From contig NC_050454.1 of assembly GCF_903995425.1 (NCBI RefSeq), positions 51,855,437 to 51,919,436 on the forward strand: 64,000 nt of DNA. Reading direction: 5' to 3'. Every line of letters begins with the position of its first letter. Position 1 is the first letter of the stretch. The notes under the pieces were generated by a model that was given only the letters and a program-made list of their open reading frames with translations, was not told the origin of the DNA and did not search any database. The DNA comes from Onychomys torridus. Its lineage: Eukaryota; Chordata; Mammalia; Rodentia; Cricetidae. The position numbers and the translations under genes were made by a program. Below, one piece after another: positions 35,826 through 48,105 of the stretch.

Positions 35826-36616
35826 TCCGGATTACAGTAGAAAAAAATACTATTTCCATATGTAAGCCTATGAAAGTTACAATGGCACATTATTGAAAGT
35901 GTTAACAATCCCGCATTTAAGAGAGACAGAGAGGTAAAGAAAGATATTAATGTAAAGGGGTGGTCAGAATAAAAACCAGATGAAACCAATATGAAAAGAG
36001 GTAGAGTCATTTTCTCTTGCATCTTTGAAAGACTATTTCTAAAATGCTGCCAAAAGAAAGAAAGAAAAAAAAAAAAAGAAATGGAGAAGCAAAACTCCAC
36101 GAAGCACTAATAGGAACTGGTGAAGTCGCTCTATTGTTTTCTTAAGACTCAGCATATATGTTTTCATTGGTGTTTTTAACAGTGGTTCCACACTTTGCAC
36201 ATCTTTTAACTGGTGTTTCTTCTTTCCTTTATTATCTTTAATATATTCCACTGAGACTTTTCTTTCACTTCAAGAACAGGGAGGCGACCAGCCAACAGCA
36301 GCTCCCTCCCAGAAGCCACTATGGTGAAAACCTGCACACTAATCAGAAGTGGGTCAAATGGTCTTCACATGAAAGCATCTAACAAGGTCCCCAAGGAAGC
36401 CCTTCTAAGTGGCAGAAGGGAAAAGCAAGATTGCTTTTTTATGGAAGATGGAAGGCAGCCTCTATTGGCTCATCTTAAAGTGCAGATGCTTGCTGCTTTG
36501 AAGTTACAATAATCAAAATTGCTTTGGAAACACTAGTATTGTGTTGGAAAGAAATTCCCTCAGAGTTAGGATTCAAAGAAGCAATGAGGGTTTACTATGT
36601 GGTTCAAAACTGCAGC
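35824..36616. other. Unique non-coding DNA
   Basis: An A-rich run lies near 36056-36078. The stretch 36270-36520 is more balanced in composition and holds a 63-codon plus frame with no known relative. Confidence 0.5.

Positions 36617-36668
<52 letters not shown>
36617..36668 (+). repeat. (AT)n microsatellite
   Basis: About 50 bp of AT with ATA edges; a potential cruciform. Confidence 0.97.
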
Positions 36669-36670
<2 letters not shown>

Positions 36671-37849
36671 TTTTCCCACAGTTTGTGAAATAAACACTTG
36701 TAACTTTCCATTTCTTAAATTCTAACTGTAAATATTTACATTAAGTATAATGTTTTTAAAATCAGTTATTTGGATAGAAATAAACCAACAGGCATTTATC
36801 TACGATTCGGTAACCATGTGTAGTAAAAAAGAAACTGCAGATTCAGTTGCAAGTGGTGACCAAAATGTTTCTATTACATTCTGATCAGTTAGGACTTCTC
36901 CAGTAAGTGAAGGTATATGGAATGACAATATATGATATTTCATCAGGCTGTAGTCTGATTATAATGAAAAATTATAATAAATTTTCCCAAATATGAAATA
37001 TTATGAAATACTTGAAATCCTGGCAAATGGGCAGCCATCAACACAGCTGTATGCCTTGGAACATGATACTGAAGTCATGTATAAACCAGTTTACATAAAC
37101 GACTTCAATAATTCGAGTTATTGTTCATTTCATAGTTACTTTTGGCCATGAAGCAATTTTTTTGATCTTCTATCTTTGAGAAACAATCTGCATAGGCAGG
37201 AAAAAACAGTATTTACACTTGTGGCCTATCATCTGGCTATAGAGTTTATTTTGCTTGCCAGTGTTTGGAGGTCTAATATTTGCTTTTCCAAAAATGTCAT
37301 TTTAAATAATCCTTGTCATCCTGCTTAGCATGGCTTTGACTGTCAGGAGAGAGTGAGAAGACAGACTGACATATCAATCAATGTCTATAGGTCAACCAAA
37401 TGCAGATTTGCTAATTGATATCATGTCAATGAACAAAGTAAAATTAAAAGGAGATTTCACTTGGAAAATCTGAAAAAAATTCAAATGTGCTATTGGCTTT
37501 TGTTTGACATAGAACTATACAAAGTTCTTTTCAACACAGAAAATATGAAAATGAAAAATTAATAACAAGGTACTTTAATTTACATTAAAGTTTGTATTAA
37601 AACCTGTTACTTAGGCATACTTAATATCAGAACAAAATAAATAAGATCAAATTTAGTTACAACACAAAGTTGTTTCACCCAAGATTTGCTTTGTGTGTAT
37701 AACATGAAACAGACCAAAGTTACTGATGCTTCGGCAAATTCAGAAGCAAGAAGACAAAGGGGTAGGCTCCTTTAGGAATAAAAAAAACCCAGAATGATGT
37801 TTAAATCCCACAAAATTAATGTTTAGCTCAAGGATTTGCTCTTCATCTC
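36669..37849. other. Unique AT-rich non-coding DNA
   Basis: No repeats recognised over more than 1 kb; it leads into the motif cluster that follows. Confidence 0.5.
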
Positions 37850-38345
37850 AGAACCCTTCAAGCCCGAGGCGGGATTAGGTCAGACTCATGTTCGAACAAC
37901 TGGAGGAAATCAATGGATTTCACTTTATTAATAATTAAAAAGCTAATACAGACTGGCAAGTGATTAAAAATTTGCAGAGCACATATTTATTACTACAATG
38001 CCACATACCTCTGCAATATATAATTTTTAATTGGGTCATCCTAGAAAGAAAGAGATTACAGTTGAGTCAGAACAATGACAGAAAGACGAGGGGAGCACTC
38101 TTGCGTCCCTTGTAGAGTCAGCAAAGTTTGTGCCTGAAGCAGGAGAAGCAAAGCGCATAACTAGTTTGGATCCATGACAGAATGCAGGCAGCGGCTGCAG
38201 CCTCTTCTGTCACCCATAACTAAATTAATCCCAATTAGGATCTGTCAAGGGTGACAGCAACCGAGTTGGCACAGGGAAGGACATTAAAGCCCTCCTGACA
38301 GAGTCAAATACTTCAGCATTCGGATAACAGTCTATTAAAGATACA
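37850..38345. promoter_or_regulatory. Candidate enhancer with a TGACAG homeodomain-cofactor motif cluster
   Basis: Six copies of TGACAG or its complement CTGTCA lie at 38076, 38175, 38208, 38242, 38252 and 38296, within 226 bp. About 0.1 would be expected by chance for a given hexamer on both strands. TGACAG is the core recognised by TALE homeodomain proteins (MEIS, PREP, TGIF). In the middle lies ATTAATCCCAATTA (38224-38237), which combines TAAT cores with a TAATCC word of the OTX/PITX type. GGGATTAG occurs at 37871-37878 and an AP-1-like TGAGTCA near 38063. The block is repeat-free. Role and target gene are unknown. Confidence 0.4.
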
Positions 38346-39920
38346 TGTTGAGCCGCGATGGCACTACCTTGTTTCTGTAATCCCAGGGAACTGCATTATT
38401 ATGGCCACAACTAGTTTAAATATGATTAAGGTGGTCAAAGAAGAGAGGACTAAGCTTCTAAACTCAAACACCAACGTCAGTGTGACATCAAGGTTCCTTA
38501 ACCCTTGCTATTTACCTTTTGACAGCTCTGATTTCAGACGCTAGTTCGTTCTGTAGTAGGGAAAACTGTGTTATTCATGGCCTGGCTACAGTTAGTTGTT
38601 GCAGTGGGTTTGAAGCAACATAGAAAGGGTTCTTAGAAATATCCAATAGGATCTCAGAATATTCAATATATCTAAGGTACCTGTGAGTCTCACTTTATCA
38701 AAAGAAAAAGGGGGTGTTTTAACATCTAAAAATTGTATTATAATGTAAATTATTATGAATGGTATGCTAGAAAAAAATTTTTGTCTTATCCCTCACCCTT
38801 TAATTTCTACTAAGACCTCTGTCACTACAAATGAATTAATTTACCATTCTCCTTTATAAGCTTAGACTCTCTGCGTTCAATATAAAGGAAAATTCTGGAA
38901 GTAAGACCAATGCTTTATACTGGGACACTGCCTCAGGATTATGGGATTCAGAATGGTGAGGATGTGTATGTTTAGAGATGCCTGGGACACAAAGTGACTT
39001 GACATTCCAGAACATCTCAGAAGAGAAGAAAACTATACTCACTTTTCTAGTTATAAGCGGTTCCAAAGAGAGGCAGAGACTGAAGCCATGTTTCTCTCAA
39101 CTTCTATTCTCCAGGATGAGACAAAAGCTTTTGTAACGCCCCATGCTTCTCACTGTGATAACCCTCCTCAAAGTCAGCTCAGAGGGGTCTACTGATTGTG
39201 GACTGCAAAGTTCACAGCATGAGCCTCAGTAAACACTTTCCTTTCAGAAACAGATTTCTCAGATATTTGGTATAGTAATGGGAAACACCATGATATTCTA
39301 TTATGTTTTTAAAAAACAGTAACATTCTCATGTGCTGTGTATGCTGTATATGTGCGTATATGTAGTTCTGGCAGCTTATACATGTAAGAGTTATAAGTAA
39401 TTAAGAAATAAGCATATGAACATATGACATAGGTAGTTATTTGGACAAATTATTAACATTTTTATAACACAACTTAAAAAATACACTTCATTTGACTTTC
39501 AAGTTTTCCCAATTCCATTAGACAAAGCTAATTTACAAAAGATGTATCTACCTAAAAGAACCTGTTTCTGCATCTGATAGTCTACACACTAAATTGAATA
39601 AACTATCATATCATTTGAAAACACTACTAAAACAGACTGATGTACCACTAACAGAAATGCTGCTTTGCTGCTATGGCTCTGTAGCTGAAACTTCTGTGAT
39701 GCAAACTGTAATCAAACAAATTATATCATGTGCTCAAAAATTCTAAAAATATTAATAGTTTCATGTATTTTGAAAATTAGGAGCCCTCCCCATGTGCACA
39801 CTTTCTCTTTCCTTTCTTCCCTTCCTTGACAAAGAGGAGGAAATATGTTGGTACACATCTGTTACTGTTTAAGTTAGTCTTGAAGACACTATAAAATGGA
39901 ATTATTCAGATTATGAAAAC
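38346..39920. other. Mostly unique non-coding DNA
   Basis: 'gagccgcgatggcactacc' and 'tctgtaatcccaggg' at 38350-38395 could be a scrap of a B1/B4. 'gactgcaaagttcacagcat' and 'gagcctcagtaaacacttt' at 39200-39245 loosely recall the 3' part of a MaLR LTR. Neither is secure. Confidence 0.45.
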
Positions 39921-40095
39921 AAACACTGAAGTTAGATTTGAATCATTTCAGTCAGGTTATCCACAAGCTAACAAAGTTATTTAACTTTTATAAAGTCTTA
40001 ATTATATAATTTCCAAAATGGAGATAATATTAATACATATTTCTGAGTTATCCTATAAAGGTAGCAAAATAAACTACAAGTACAATGTTTTTCAC
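39921..40095 (+). mobile_element. MIR SINE (ancient mammalian)
   Basis: 'gaagttagatttgaatca', 'agctaacaaagttatttaac', 'ttccaaaatggagataatat' and 'gagttatcctataaagg' follow the MIR core and tail order (tagatttgaatcc … aagttacttaac … gtaaaatggggataata … gttgtgaggatta). Confidence 0.75.
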
Positions 40096-40855
40096 AAATT
40101 ACAGTCTTTGTCACTAAAACATGCTTACTGAACCTTGCCTATTGATGGAGTCAAAAGTTAGTATTGTCATCACAGTTTCGCTTTACAGGAAAAAGTCTTC
40201 TTCATTAGACTTGACATTTAGATTTAGGACTCAAAGTGAAATTATAGGAGTCAATGGATGGGACCTCATCACTTGAGTCCTTGGTTGGCTCTGTACTCAT
40301 TTAAATGAGGGTTTTCTAAGTTGTTTAACTCTCCAACAAAATGTTAAGGCTAAGAGGAGACTATCAAGGCCTTTCCTAGGGTAAGCTAGAACTAGATTTA
40401 CCTAACCACATCTGGGCAATTCCATCTGACCACCCTACAGATGAAAGTCATGGACAACAGTGTTGAACATAGGCATGAACACTATCTGTGGGAGGTCTTG
40501 AAGCACACCTAGTAGACTTCAGGGCACCTCATAAATTCTGAGCTTCATCTAAAAAACTATTTATCTCTGTATGCTCCTTCTATAATCTTGTACTGTCATT
40601 AAAAGTCACATGTCAAACATTACAATGAAATAGTGAAAATATTCTTAATTGTAACAATAATGGATCCATTTAAACAACAAAACAATTCTAATAGAAGTGA
40701 TCAAGATTCTTAGATAAATATTAAAACAAACAAACAAAAACAATAAAACAAACTTCATCCTTGAAAATACAAAGCTAGGATACTAACATGGTAGGTTTTC
40801 TACTTTCCATAGAATAAATTACCTCCAAGAAAGAGACCAAGTTTGAAATTGTGAA
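40096..40855. other. Unique non-coding DNA
   Basis: No feature recognised. Confidence 0.6.
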
Positions 40856-40933
40856 AAAGGGAAGGAGGGAAGGAAGGAAGGAAAAAATGAAGGAAGGAAG
40901 GATGGAAGCAAGACCATAAGTAAGGAAGGAGAA
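40856..40933 (+). repeat. (GGAA)n purine-rich simple repeat
   Basis: Imperfect GGAA/GAAG units on the plus strand with A-rich interruptions. GGAA is the ETS-family core, but the array is short and degenerate. Confidence 0.9.
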
Positions 40934-41705
40934 AGAAGAAGGCTTAGACTTGTAAATTTTTGTTTATAAATGAAATCTATAGTCATTTCCTCAGGTCAGT
41001 ATTTCTAATCTCTACTATTCAAATAGTATATAGTGATTCTGCAATATGCAAAATGTGATATAGATGTTTTCAGTGGGGTATGTTTGCTGATTTTTAAAAT
41101 GATGATATTTATTGTATATACTTTTGTTTCTAGCAAAGTATTTAGACCTACAAGTCATAGCATATGACTCAAAGAAGCTTATAACCTTCTATGTATTGGG
41201 GACCAAAAGACAATCAGTAAGTTGTTTCTGTAAGTTGAAGAGTACAATGCATTCATTCATTTTCTTGTTCAAATAAAAGACCACCTAAGAGATAGGTCTA
41301 AGAAACCCTTCTAGTATTGGTCTTTATTTTCTTAAGAACATCTCTGAATAAAAGTGGTCGAAGTGAAGCCCCATGGATTGCAACATGAGACTAGAGACCA
41401 CTGATGTGGCAAGATACTAGGTTAACAACTTTAGTGCAGTCCAATGTACTGTCAGCAAGACCAACGTTTAGCTGAGTATGTAGGAGATACTCAATTAAAA
41501 CCTCATATTGCCTTACTAAGCAACCTATTAAACTGTGTCAAGGAAACCAACATTTTGCTGACTAAATATTTAAAGAGTATATATTAAAAGTAAGAACATT
41601 ATTCCACACTTAATTCTAGTTTTCTAGTTTTGCTATACTTGATTACAATTTCCCATAGCTAAGAAGTAAATAAAACATTACAGAAACAAATAATTTGTGT
41701 TTAAA

Positions 41706-41707
<2 letters not shown>
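40934..41707. other. Unique AT-rich non-coding DNA
   Basis: No feature recognised. Confidence 0.6.

Positions 41708-41762
<55 letters not shown>
41708..41762 (+). repeat. (AT)n microsatellite
   Basis: About 54 bp of uninterrupted AT, some 60 bp before the LINE-1 3' end. Confidence 0.97.
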
Positions 41763-41764
<2 letters not shown>

Positions 41765-41819
41765 CAGTGCTTTATTTGAATTAGCCAATTTTATTCTATT
41801 TTTTTATTCTATTTGCTAA

Positions 41820-42106
41820 AAGCTGGGAGTGGGAAATTGCTTTCCCCACTGGACACCAATTGGCTGCCCAGTGTCCCGTGGTAAGTTCTGAAAACATCCA
41901 TACAGGTAGCATGATATAGACTCAACAGGTAATATTTAGTAATATATATGTATATACAAATATATAATGTATGCAATAACAGTTGATTAATTAAGAAGCC
42001 ATGGATTCAAAAGACAGTGGGGAGGGATATATAGCATAGTTTGGAGGGAGGAAAGGAAAGGGAGAAATGTAACTCAATTACAATCTCAAAAATAAACATC
42101 AAAAAA
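41820..42106 (+). mobile_element. LINE-1 3' end (3' UTR), sense
   Basis: 'attgctttccccactggac', 'accaattggctgcccagtg', 'tagactcaacaggtaatat', the AT-rich 'tatatgtatatacaaatata', 'gaggaaaggaaagggaga' and 'ttacaatctcaaaaataaa' reproduce the order of the rodent L1 3' UTR. It ends in an A-rich tail near 42106. Only the last ~290 bp are present, as in most 5'-truncated L1 insertions. Confidence 0.88.
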
Positions 42107-43140
42107 GCCTTATTTCATGTATTTTAGTGGGTATGTTTACTGAGCATGTCCCTAAAATATTCAACTCCCTTCAGAGATTTTGAATTTTCTGCAAAGCATC
42201 CAGAACAGACTTTTCTTGAGAAGTCCCCACATGTTACTGGGGGAGAGGACTAACTTAAAAATTCACTCTCCTAGACTCCTCACATTTCTCTCTAGAAAGA
42301 TAAAACTTTATGTCCAATTTTTATTCAGTGTTCAATAACATTAACTGTCACCCTTCATCACAACAGAAAATCTTTATGATGAATTTCTTCCAATTCTAAA
42401 ACAAAAATCCAAAGGAACATCCAAATTAACACTAAAGGAAAGGCATGTGAGTGAAAAGCAATTGCTTCCACATGCAGATATATGCAGGGTTGCTGAGATT
42501 GTTTACGATATGTTGACAAGTGCTCTTGCTTACAGTCATTTTTCTTCTCCTGAGCCCAAGTCCTTACAAACACCTAAACTTGTGATTATCTAAGCATGGG
42601 TAGTGTGTGTACTATAATATATGCCTCAAGGGAATGTGAATGTCAGGAGATGGAAAAATAGCCATAGTGTGAAATCATCAAAGGGATACTGAAAGTTTAG
42701 AAGCTGTAAGATTTAAAAGGCCCTTCATGCAGAGTTCTTCTGTTAAAAAATGCTCCTGCATTGCATCTCTGAAGATCTAAGCTAGGCTCCGGAGACCCGG
42801 AATCTGATAATGGTTTCATGGGCTAACGGGATATCCTGGGTACCTTAGACTTTCTATAGACTCCATGGAAACAGGAAAGGTATAAATATTGTCTTGATGA
42901 TTATAAATGTGAACATTAGGAAAAAAGCAGGGGGAAGCCTCAGTCTCTTCAAGGGGAAAAGGTAAAGGAACACTTGTGGCCATACCCCCTTTTATCTGAT
43001 GCTAGGGTGTGGGGCAGGAAGGACATCAAAGATTGGGGATTTTAACTGGTCACTTGACACTGTACTCGTCAATGGAGAAAATTAAAGGAACGCACAGCTA
43101 CAAGTTTTCACCACTGAAATTGTCCCCGGAAAACTCCTGT
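42107..43140. other. Unique non-coding DNA
   Basis: No gene or repeat recognised. Confidence 0.6.
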
Positions 43141-43245
43141 GATAGAAATGAGACAAAGGAAAGAGGGAGGGAAAAAGAAAAGAAGGGAGAGGAGAAGGAG
43201 GGGAGGAAGGGAAGTGGGCGGGAGGGGAGTGAGGGAACTTGGAGA
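43141..43245 (+). repeat. Long purine-rich (GA-rich) tract
   Basis: Almost pure purine on the plus strand across about 100 bp, with few interruptions. It explains the low-complexity frames on both strands here. Confidence 0.9.
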
Positions 43246-44401
43246 AAACACTACCAATGCTGTTTTCTTGTGAATTCTAAAGTGATCCACCAGCTACCCC
43301 TTTTTATCATTAACTTTTGACTTTCATTTTAGATTTATTCTTACTCACCTAGTTTGAAACAATGCTTGGATATGATGATTCACTTTGGTTATCTTTTTAA
43401 TCTTTCCAAATGTCTTTCCATCCTCCATATTCCCTGCCACCACCAGCAGAAATAATGAGCCTGCATTCTACAAAGTCAGTACAAGTAGGCCAATGCTGAT
43501 ATTTCCAGCAGGAGACAGAATCAGCAAGATGTTTAACAGCACATTTTGCTAACGTGTTTGATCTCCCAAAGGATATGGATATATATATGAAATTTTTCTT
43601 TCAAATGTACATTATCTTTTTGAAATGGAGCTGGCTACAAAAATGAAGAAAATTCAAATAGCTCATTGATGATATTAATTTTGGTAAGTCCCTTGTTCTA
43701 GACATAGACTCACTTTTCTACTACAGAGGTATAAAGAGAAACTGTTGAAATAGAGTGTTTGAGAAGTGACTATCCATTAAGTCCTTCCTGAGTGTTTTAG
43801 GGCAACCCAAATATCTTTGCTCCTCCTCAGGGGATAAAAAGACAGATGATCTGCCACTATCCAGTGAGCTGAGAGGTAGAGGGTGAAAGCTAACAACTGA
43901 ATTGACACAGGAATGAGATGCTCTCAGGGGACTCAGAAAGGCCAATGGAGGCCAGAGTTGGCTGTCAGTTAAGAGATTAGTTGAGAGCATTGGTGCTGGG
44001 AAAGGGCTGTGAGCTGGAACACCGAGAACCTGCTAAAGCCAAGAGTGGCATCTTCCTATGTGAAGAGAGTGAAGGCTTGGAGATGCAAGCAAATGAGTGC
44101 CATAGGTTGTGTAACAGCCACAAAGGTGGTTTTAAGGAGCAATTGTTAACTTGATTTCTGTCATAGTGGGAAGGCATGGCTTGAGAATGCATCATTGAAG
44201 GCACGAAAGGTAAACAAATCTTAAATACACATTTTTCAAACATCTATGTAAACTACAACTACAAGTACAAATGGCAACTACCTGCAGTGTCCACCAGGAC
44301 ATGGAAATATGCAAAGTTCAATGAGTCCAATATCGCTTCAGTGAAGGCTTGAGAAATGTCACTTATCTCAATAAAATACAACAAATTTCAAATACTTTAT
44401 C

Positions 44402-44402
<1 letters not shown>
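43246..44402. other. Unique non-coding DNA
   Basis: No recognised gene or repeat. The adjoining minus frames 43721-43990 and 43977-44243 (89 and 88 codons) have no known relatives. Confidence 0.55.
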
Positions 44403-44451
<49 letters not shown>

Positions 44452-44475
44452 TGTGTGTGTGTGTGTGTGGGTGGG
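44403..44475 (+). repeat. (TG)n microsatellite, interrupted
   Basis: About 70 bp of TG with one GA interruption near 44449. Confidence 0.97.
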
Positions 44476-45970
44476 CATGTGTTTTCAACTGTATTTTCAT
44501 CTCTTTACTTATAACCTACCTACCGTGAGTCTATCATCTATATATCATCTATCTAATAAATAGTCATGTATCAATGTGGATGAGAATTGTGTTCAAATTC
44601 TATACTTCTATGTAGCACATTCTTGGATTATTTTTTTAAACATGAGTTTTATCTTTCAGGAGCTACATAAGTTCAGTAGAATAAAGTAGTACCACTGGAG
44701 ACAAATCTCTCTTGTCTTTTTTTTTTTTTTTTTTTCTCAATTCTGGCTTCTCTGTGTCCTGCTTCGATGGTTTACCTGAATAACTTTTTAAGTTCTCAAT
44801 TTATTTTTTTTTCTATAGACTTAGAATAATTAAGGAATCTACCTCATAGGTACTCAAATCTCTAGCATGCATGAATTTCTTAAATTAGTAGCTGGTGAAA
44901 AGAAAATTCTCACTCAGTACTAATCCATGCAAACCAGGGAGACTTATACCAGCTATGGGGTTTTGTGGTAAGAGATTTGTGATTTTCAAAAATGTTAATT
45001 CCCTTCTAACTTAGAATAAAGACTAAGTCTTGCCTATGCTATCACAGAAAACAAGCATAGAATTTACTTTCATATTTCCAACAATCTATTTTTAAGCACT
45101 GGATACACCTGGTGCTACCATGTAAAGAATACAACCAATAAATCCTTTTAATGTAGCCATGACCTAAGTTACTGCAGAGAGAAAAACTCCAGGAAGCCAC
45201 ACCAGAGAAAATAATTCTCCCACACCTACAGAATACACTTGATTGTATCTCTCTGATTAGTTCTGAATTTCTTTATTTTTTTGCAACACTAGAGAACTAT
45301 TACCATTAGTCACTGGTATTAAGTGTTGATATTTTCAAACTAATGGCAAGTAGCAGGGGTAAGATACACAAAGGATTAAACTCCAAAACTCTCGGGCTTT
45401 TGTTTGAAATGGATATGACCACCTGAATCAGATATCAGACTCCCATTACAGTAAGTTAATAACCTTCAGTCACTTAAACAACATAGCATGATGGCCAGAC
45501 AAGACTAACATAGATCATGGCCTGACAGCTTTCATATGGTCTTAGGAACATTACTGACTTGTGTATAAATGTCTGTTGGAATTGTATTCCACTAGTGAAA
45601 TGTAGCAAACAATACTCAGGTGGTATACGGGGTATAATTGAATACTTATCTATCCATAAAACTGAATGAGGATGCTCTCTGCAGCAAATAGAGATGCATC
45701 ACCGTAAATTATCAATTGAAATGGTCTCCAAAACTCACCAAAAATATAATCATGCTACTTTAAAAGGAGTAGTTCTAACATACATCTTATATTCGTGACA
45801 GTTGTGCTAATTAAGTAAAAAGAGTTACTGAGAATCACTCCTCTACCGTGGGAGAAGCGACTTCACCCACATTGGTTCATTTTCTCTCTCCAGTCTGTAC
45901 CTCCTTTATTCTCTTTCTTCTTTCTTTCCCTTGCTTTTGCTTTTGTTTGGTTTGTTTTTGTTGTCATGTT
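44476..45970. other. Unique AT-rich non-coding DNA
   Basis: A T-run of about 20 lies at 44718-44737; nothing else recognised. Confidence 0.6.
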
Positions 45971-46085
45971 GCTTTATTTTTAGACAGAGTCTTGCTATAT
46001 AGCCCAGGCTGCCTCAGAACCTTAGATCCTCCTGTATCACTCGCCCTGAGTGTTGGCATTAGAGGTTTATACCACCATGCCTGGA
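45971..46085 (-). mobile_element. Old B1-like SINE, antisense
   Basis: 'tagacagagtcttgctatat', 'agcccaggctgcctcagaa' and 'gtgttggcattagaggttt' then 'accaccatgcctgg' are an antisense old B1/proto-B1. Confidence 0.75.
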
Positions 46086-46135
46086 TTTCCATGACATGTT
46101 TAAAATCTACACCCCACATAGGAAAGGAGATAAAA

Positions 46136-46310
46136 TGATAAGTGTCTTTCTGAATCTGGCTTATTTGGTCCATCATGATGTACTTCCTTCTGTAAAATGA
46201 CCTCACTTTGCCCTCTTTAGAGATGAGTAGATCCTAGTCTGAGTATGTACCACATTTCTTTCCTCCATTCATATACTGTTGGCAGACATTTATTATTCTA
46301 TCATATATAT
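46136..46310 (+). mobile_element. Ancient LINE-1 (L1M-type) 3' fragment
   Basis: 'aagtgtctttctgaatctgg' followed by 'cttatttggtccatcatgat', then 'atgagtagatcctagtctga', 'gtatgtaccacatttcttt' and 'cctccattcatatactgtt' matches the well-known mammalian L1 segment (gtgtctttctgtgcctggc … cttatttcacttagcataat … gtaccacattttctttatcc). Confidence 0.7.
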
Positions 46311-47104
46311 ATAAGCTTAGAAGTAAAAAATAATTGGATTTAGGCTTTAGTTCTTAATAACAATGAGGAAATAGTTTGGGGTGACATTTTTGCCTAAATA
46401 CAGGAAGATTCATTACAGGAAGAGATGACATTTAAGTTAAAATACTTCAGCCAAGTAGAATGGTATTAACTGAATGACAGAAGTGGCTGTTATGTGAACA
46501 GGAGTTGGCAGTAAGATTTGTCTACAGAGATTAAGGTAGACTACTGTTGAGTATCGCTCAGGAAGCTGACTGTCCTGTGGGCAGTGGCACAATGAAAGAG
46601 GTGTGAAATGTATAGATTATCTAACTTCAATAAGATGAGAAAATTAAGCTTCTGGCTTTTCCATGTGCATACAGGAGAATCATGGCAGCCAGCCACAGGC
46701 AACGGGAACGATTCTGCTGGGAAGTGACCATTCCATGGGCTTCAAGGCCTGAGCGGATGGGCCACTTTAATAAGGCCTTACTGTCTTAACTCTGATGTAA
46801 ATCATGAGGAAGTTGTCATATGCACATAACTGCTACAAAACAGAAGTTAAATTATGTCTATTGACATTGTTTGCCTAATACAGTAAGATAGATAACACAA
46901 TCTGCTGTCAGTGGCTGTAAGGAAAAATTCCTAGGAGATCTGTATTTCCCCATCCCAATTCAATAAAATATTAAGGAGTCTTTCCTCAGAGGTGTCAGCT
47001 ATGGCTGGCCCTTCAGGACTTTGTGACTCCTAATACGAAGTCTGAGTTGATGGAGCACCTCAGTACTGCCACTGCTTTTGTTTGTTTGTTTCCGCTGCTG
47101 TTAT
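46311..47104. other. Unique non-coding DNA
   Basis: No feature recognised. Confidence 0.55.
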
Positions 47105-47220
47105 TGTTTGGCTTAAGACAGGGTCTCACTACACAACAAGGATGGTCTCAATGTGAGAGATCCTCCTACCTCTGCTTCCCAAGTACTGGTATTAGAGGCA
47201 TGTGCCACTATGACCAGCCC
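47105..47220 (-). mobile_element. Old B1-like SINE, antisense
   Basis: 'ttaagacagggtctcactac', 'gagagatcctcctacctct' and 'agtactggtattagaggc' then 'atgtgccactatgaccag': antisense old B1 order. Confidence 0.78.
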
Positions 47221-47363
47221 CATATTGCCGGTCATATGTGCTATGAGTGTTGAGGGCATGTAAGCAGTGCAAAGCTGTAGGGAACAGGTATACCTGCTTT
47301 TCACTCAATGCTACATTGCAGATAAATGCATGAAAATATCTACATGTAAACGTGTGCACGTCT

Positions 47364-47497
47364 AGCCAGGCCCTTAAGACGCAGCCTGTAATTTGAGCTT
47401 CCAGACAGGCCAAAGTAGGAGGATTGCAAGTTTAGTGCCAGTCTGGATTATAGAGTGAGTTAAAGAACAGACCTGGAGAATTTAGTGAAACTGTCAG
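47364..47497 (+). mobile_element. Old B1-like SINE, sense
   Basis: 'agccaggcccttaagacgca', 'ggccaaagtaggaggattgc' and 'aagtttagtgccagtctgg', 'attatagagtgagtt' follow the sense B1 order, heavily mutated. A purine-rich tail follows. Confidence 0.6.
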
Positions 47498-47577
47498 AAG
47501 AAGGAGGAGGAGGAAGAGGAGGAGAAGAAGGAGGAGGAGGAGGAGACAGAGAAGAAGGAGAAGAAGGAGAAGAAATA
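47498..47577 (+). repeat. (GGA)n/(GAA)n purine tract
   Basis: About 80 bp of GGA, GAA and GAAG units with one or two interruptions, directly after the old B1, so probably grown from its tail. Potential triplex-forming mirror repeat. Confidence 0.93.
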
Positions 47578-47582
47578 GTGAA

Positions 47583-47660
47583 CCCAGGATATAGTTCAGT
47601 GAGAGAGCATATGTATGTATGAGACATTTGGTTCAATACCATATATCAAAATAAAATATT
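47583..47660 (+). mobile_element. ID-type SINE, sense
   Basis: 'ggatatagttcagtgagaga' is the A-box region and 'tttggttcaataccatat' the B-box region of a tRNA-Ala-derived ID element, followed by an A-rich end. It follows the purine tract directly. Confidence 0.7.
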
Positions 47661-47839
47661 AACTGAGCAACAAATAAATACATGTGTTCTCAAATGAAAG
47701 AAATAAAAATTTGATCATCCTATAATTTGCATACTACTGTTTCCCTCTTAACAGCTGACGGTTCTTCAGAACAATTACTGTAACTCAAATCCAAAGTATA
47801 TCAGTGTCTTAGATAACTTTGCAGAAAAAGAAGTGTAAA

Positions 47840-47925
47840 CAGGGATTGGAGAAGAGGTTCAGTGCATGCACTGGAAGACACACATACACCATAAACAGAC
47901 ACCCACACACAATAAGAAAAGGAGT
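47840..47925 (+). mobile_element. Decayed tRNA-derived SINE, sense
   Basis: 'ggattggagaagaggttcag' resembles a B2/B3 head and 'acacacatacaccataaac' its tail region; the middle is missing. Could be chance. Confidence 0.35.
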
Positions 47926-48055
47926 AAATGATAACCAGATATTACTAATCATTGCAAATCAAATTATCACACATATAGAGAGAAACGTAAAGGAACTCAG
48001 CCCCAGTTTTGGAAAGCATTAAAGATAATTTCTGTTTTGTTAAAAGGCCAATCTA

Positions 48056-48105
48056 AAAAAACAAAAAAAAAAGAAGAAAGAAAAGAAAAGAAAGAGAAAA
48101 ATGGA
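48056..48105 (+). repeat. A-rich (AAAG)n simple repeat
   Basis: A-runs, then AAAG units; resembles an old retroposon tail. Confidence 0.85.

Noticed and set aside
47583..47660. Genuine tRNA gene
   Set aside because: A- and B-box-like words belong to a decayed ID SINE; no cloverleaf or 3' terminator of a functional tRNA could be formed.
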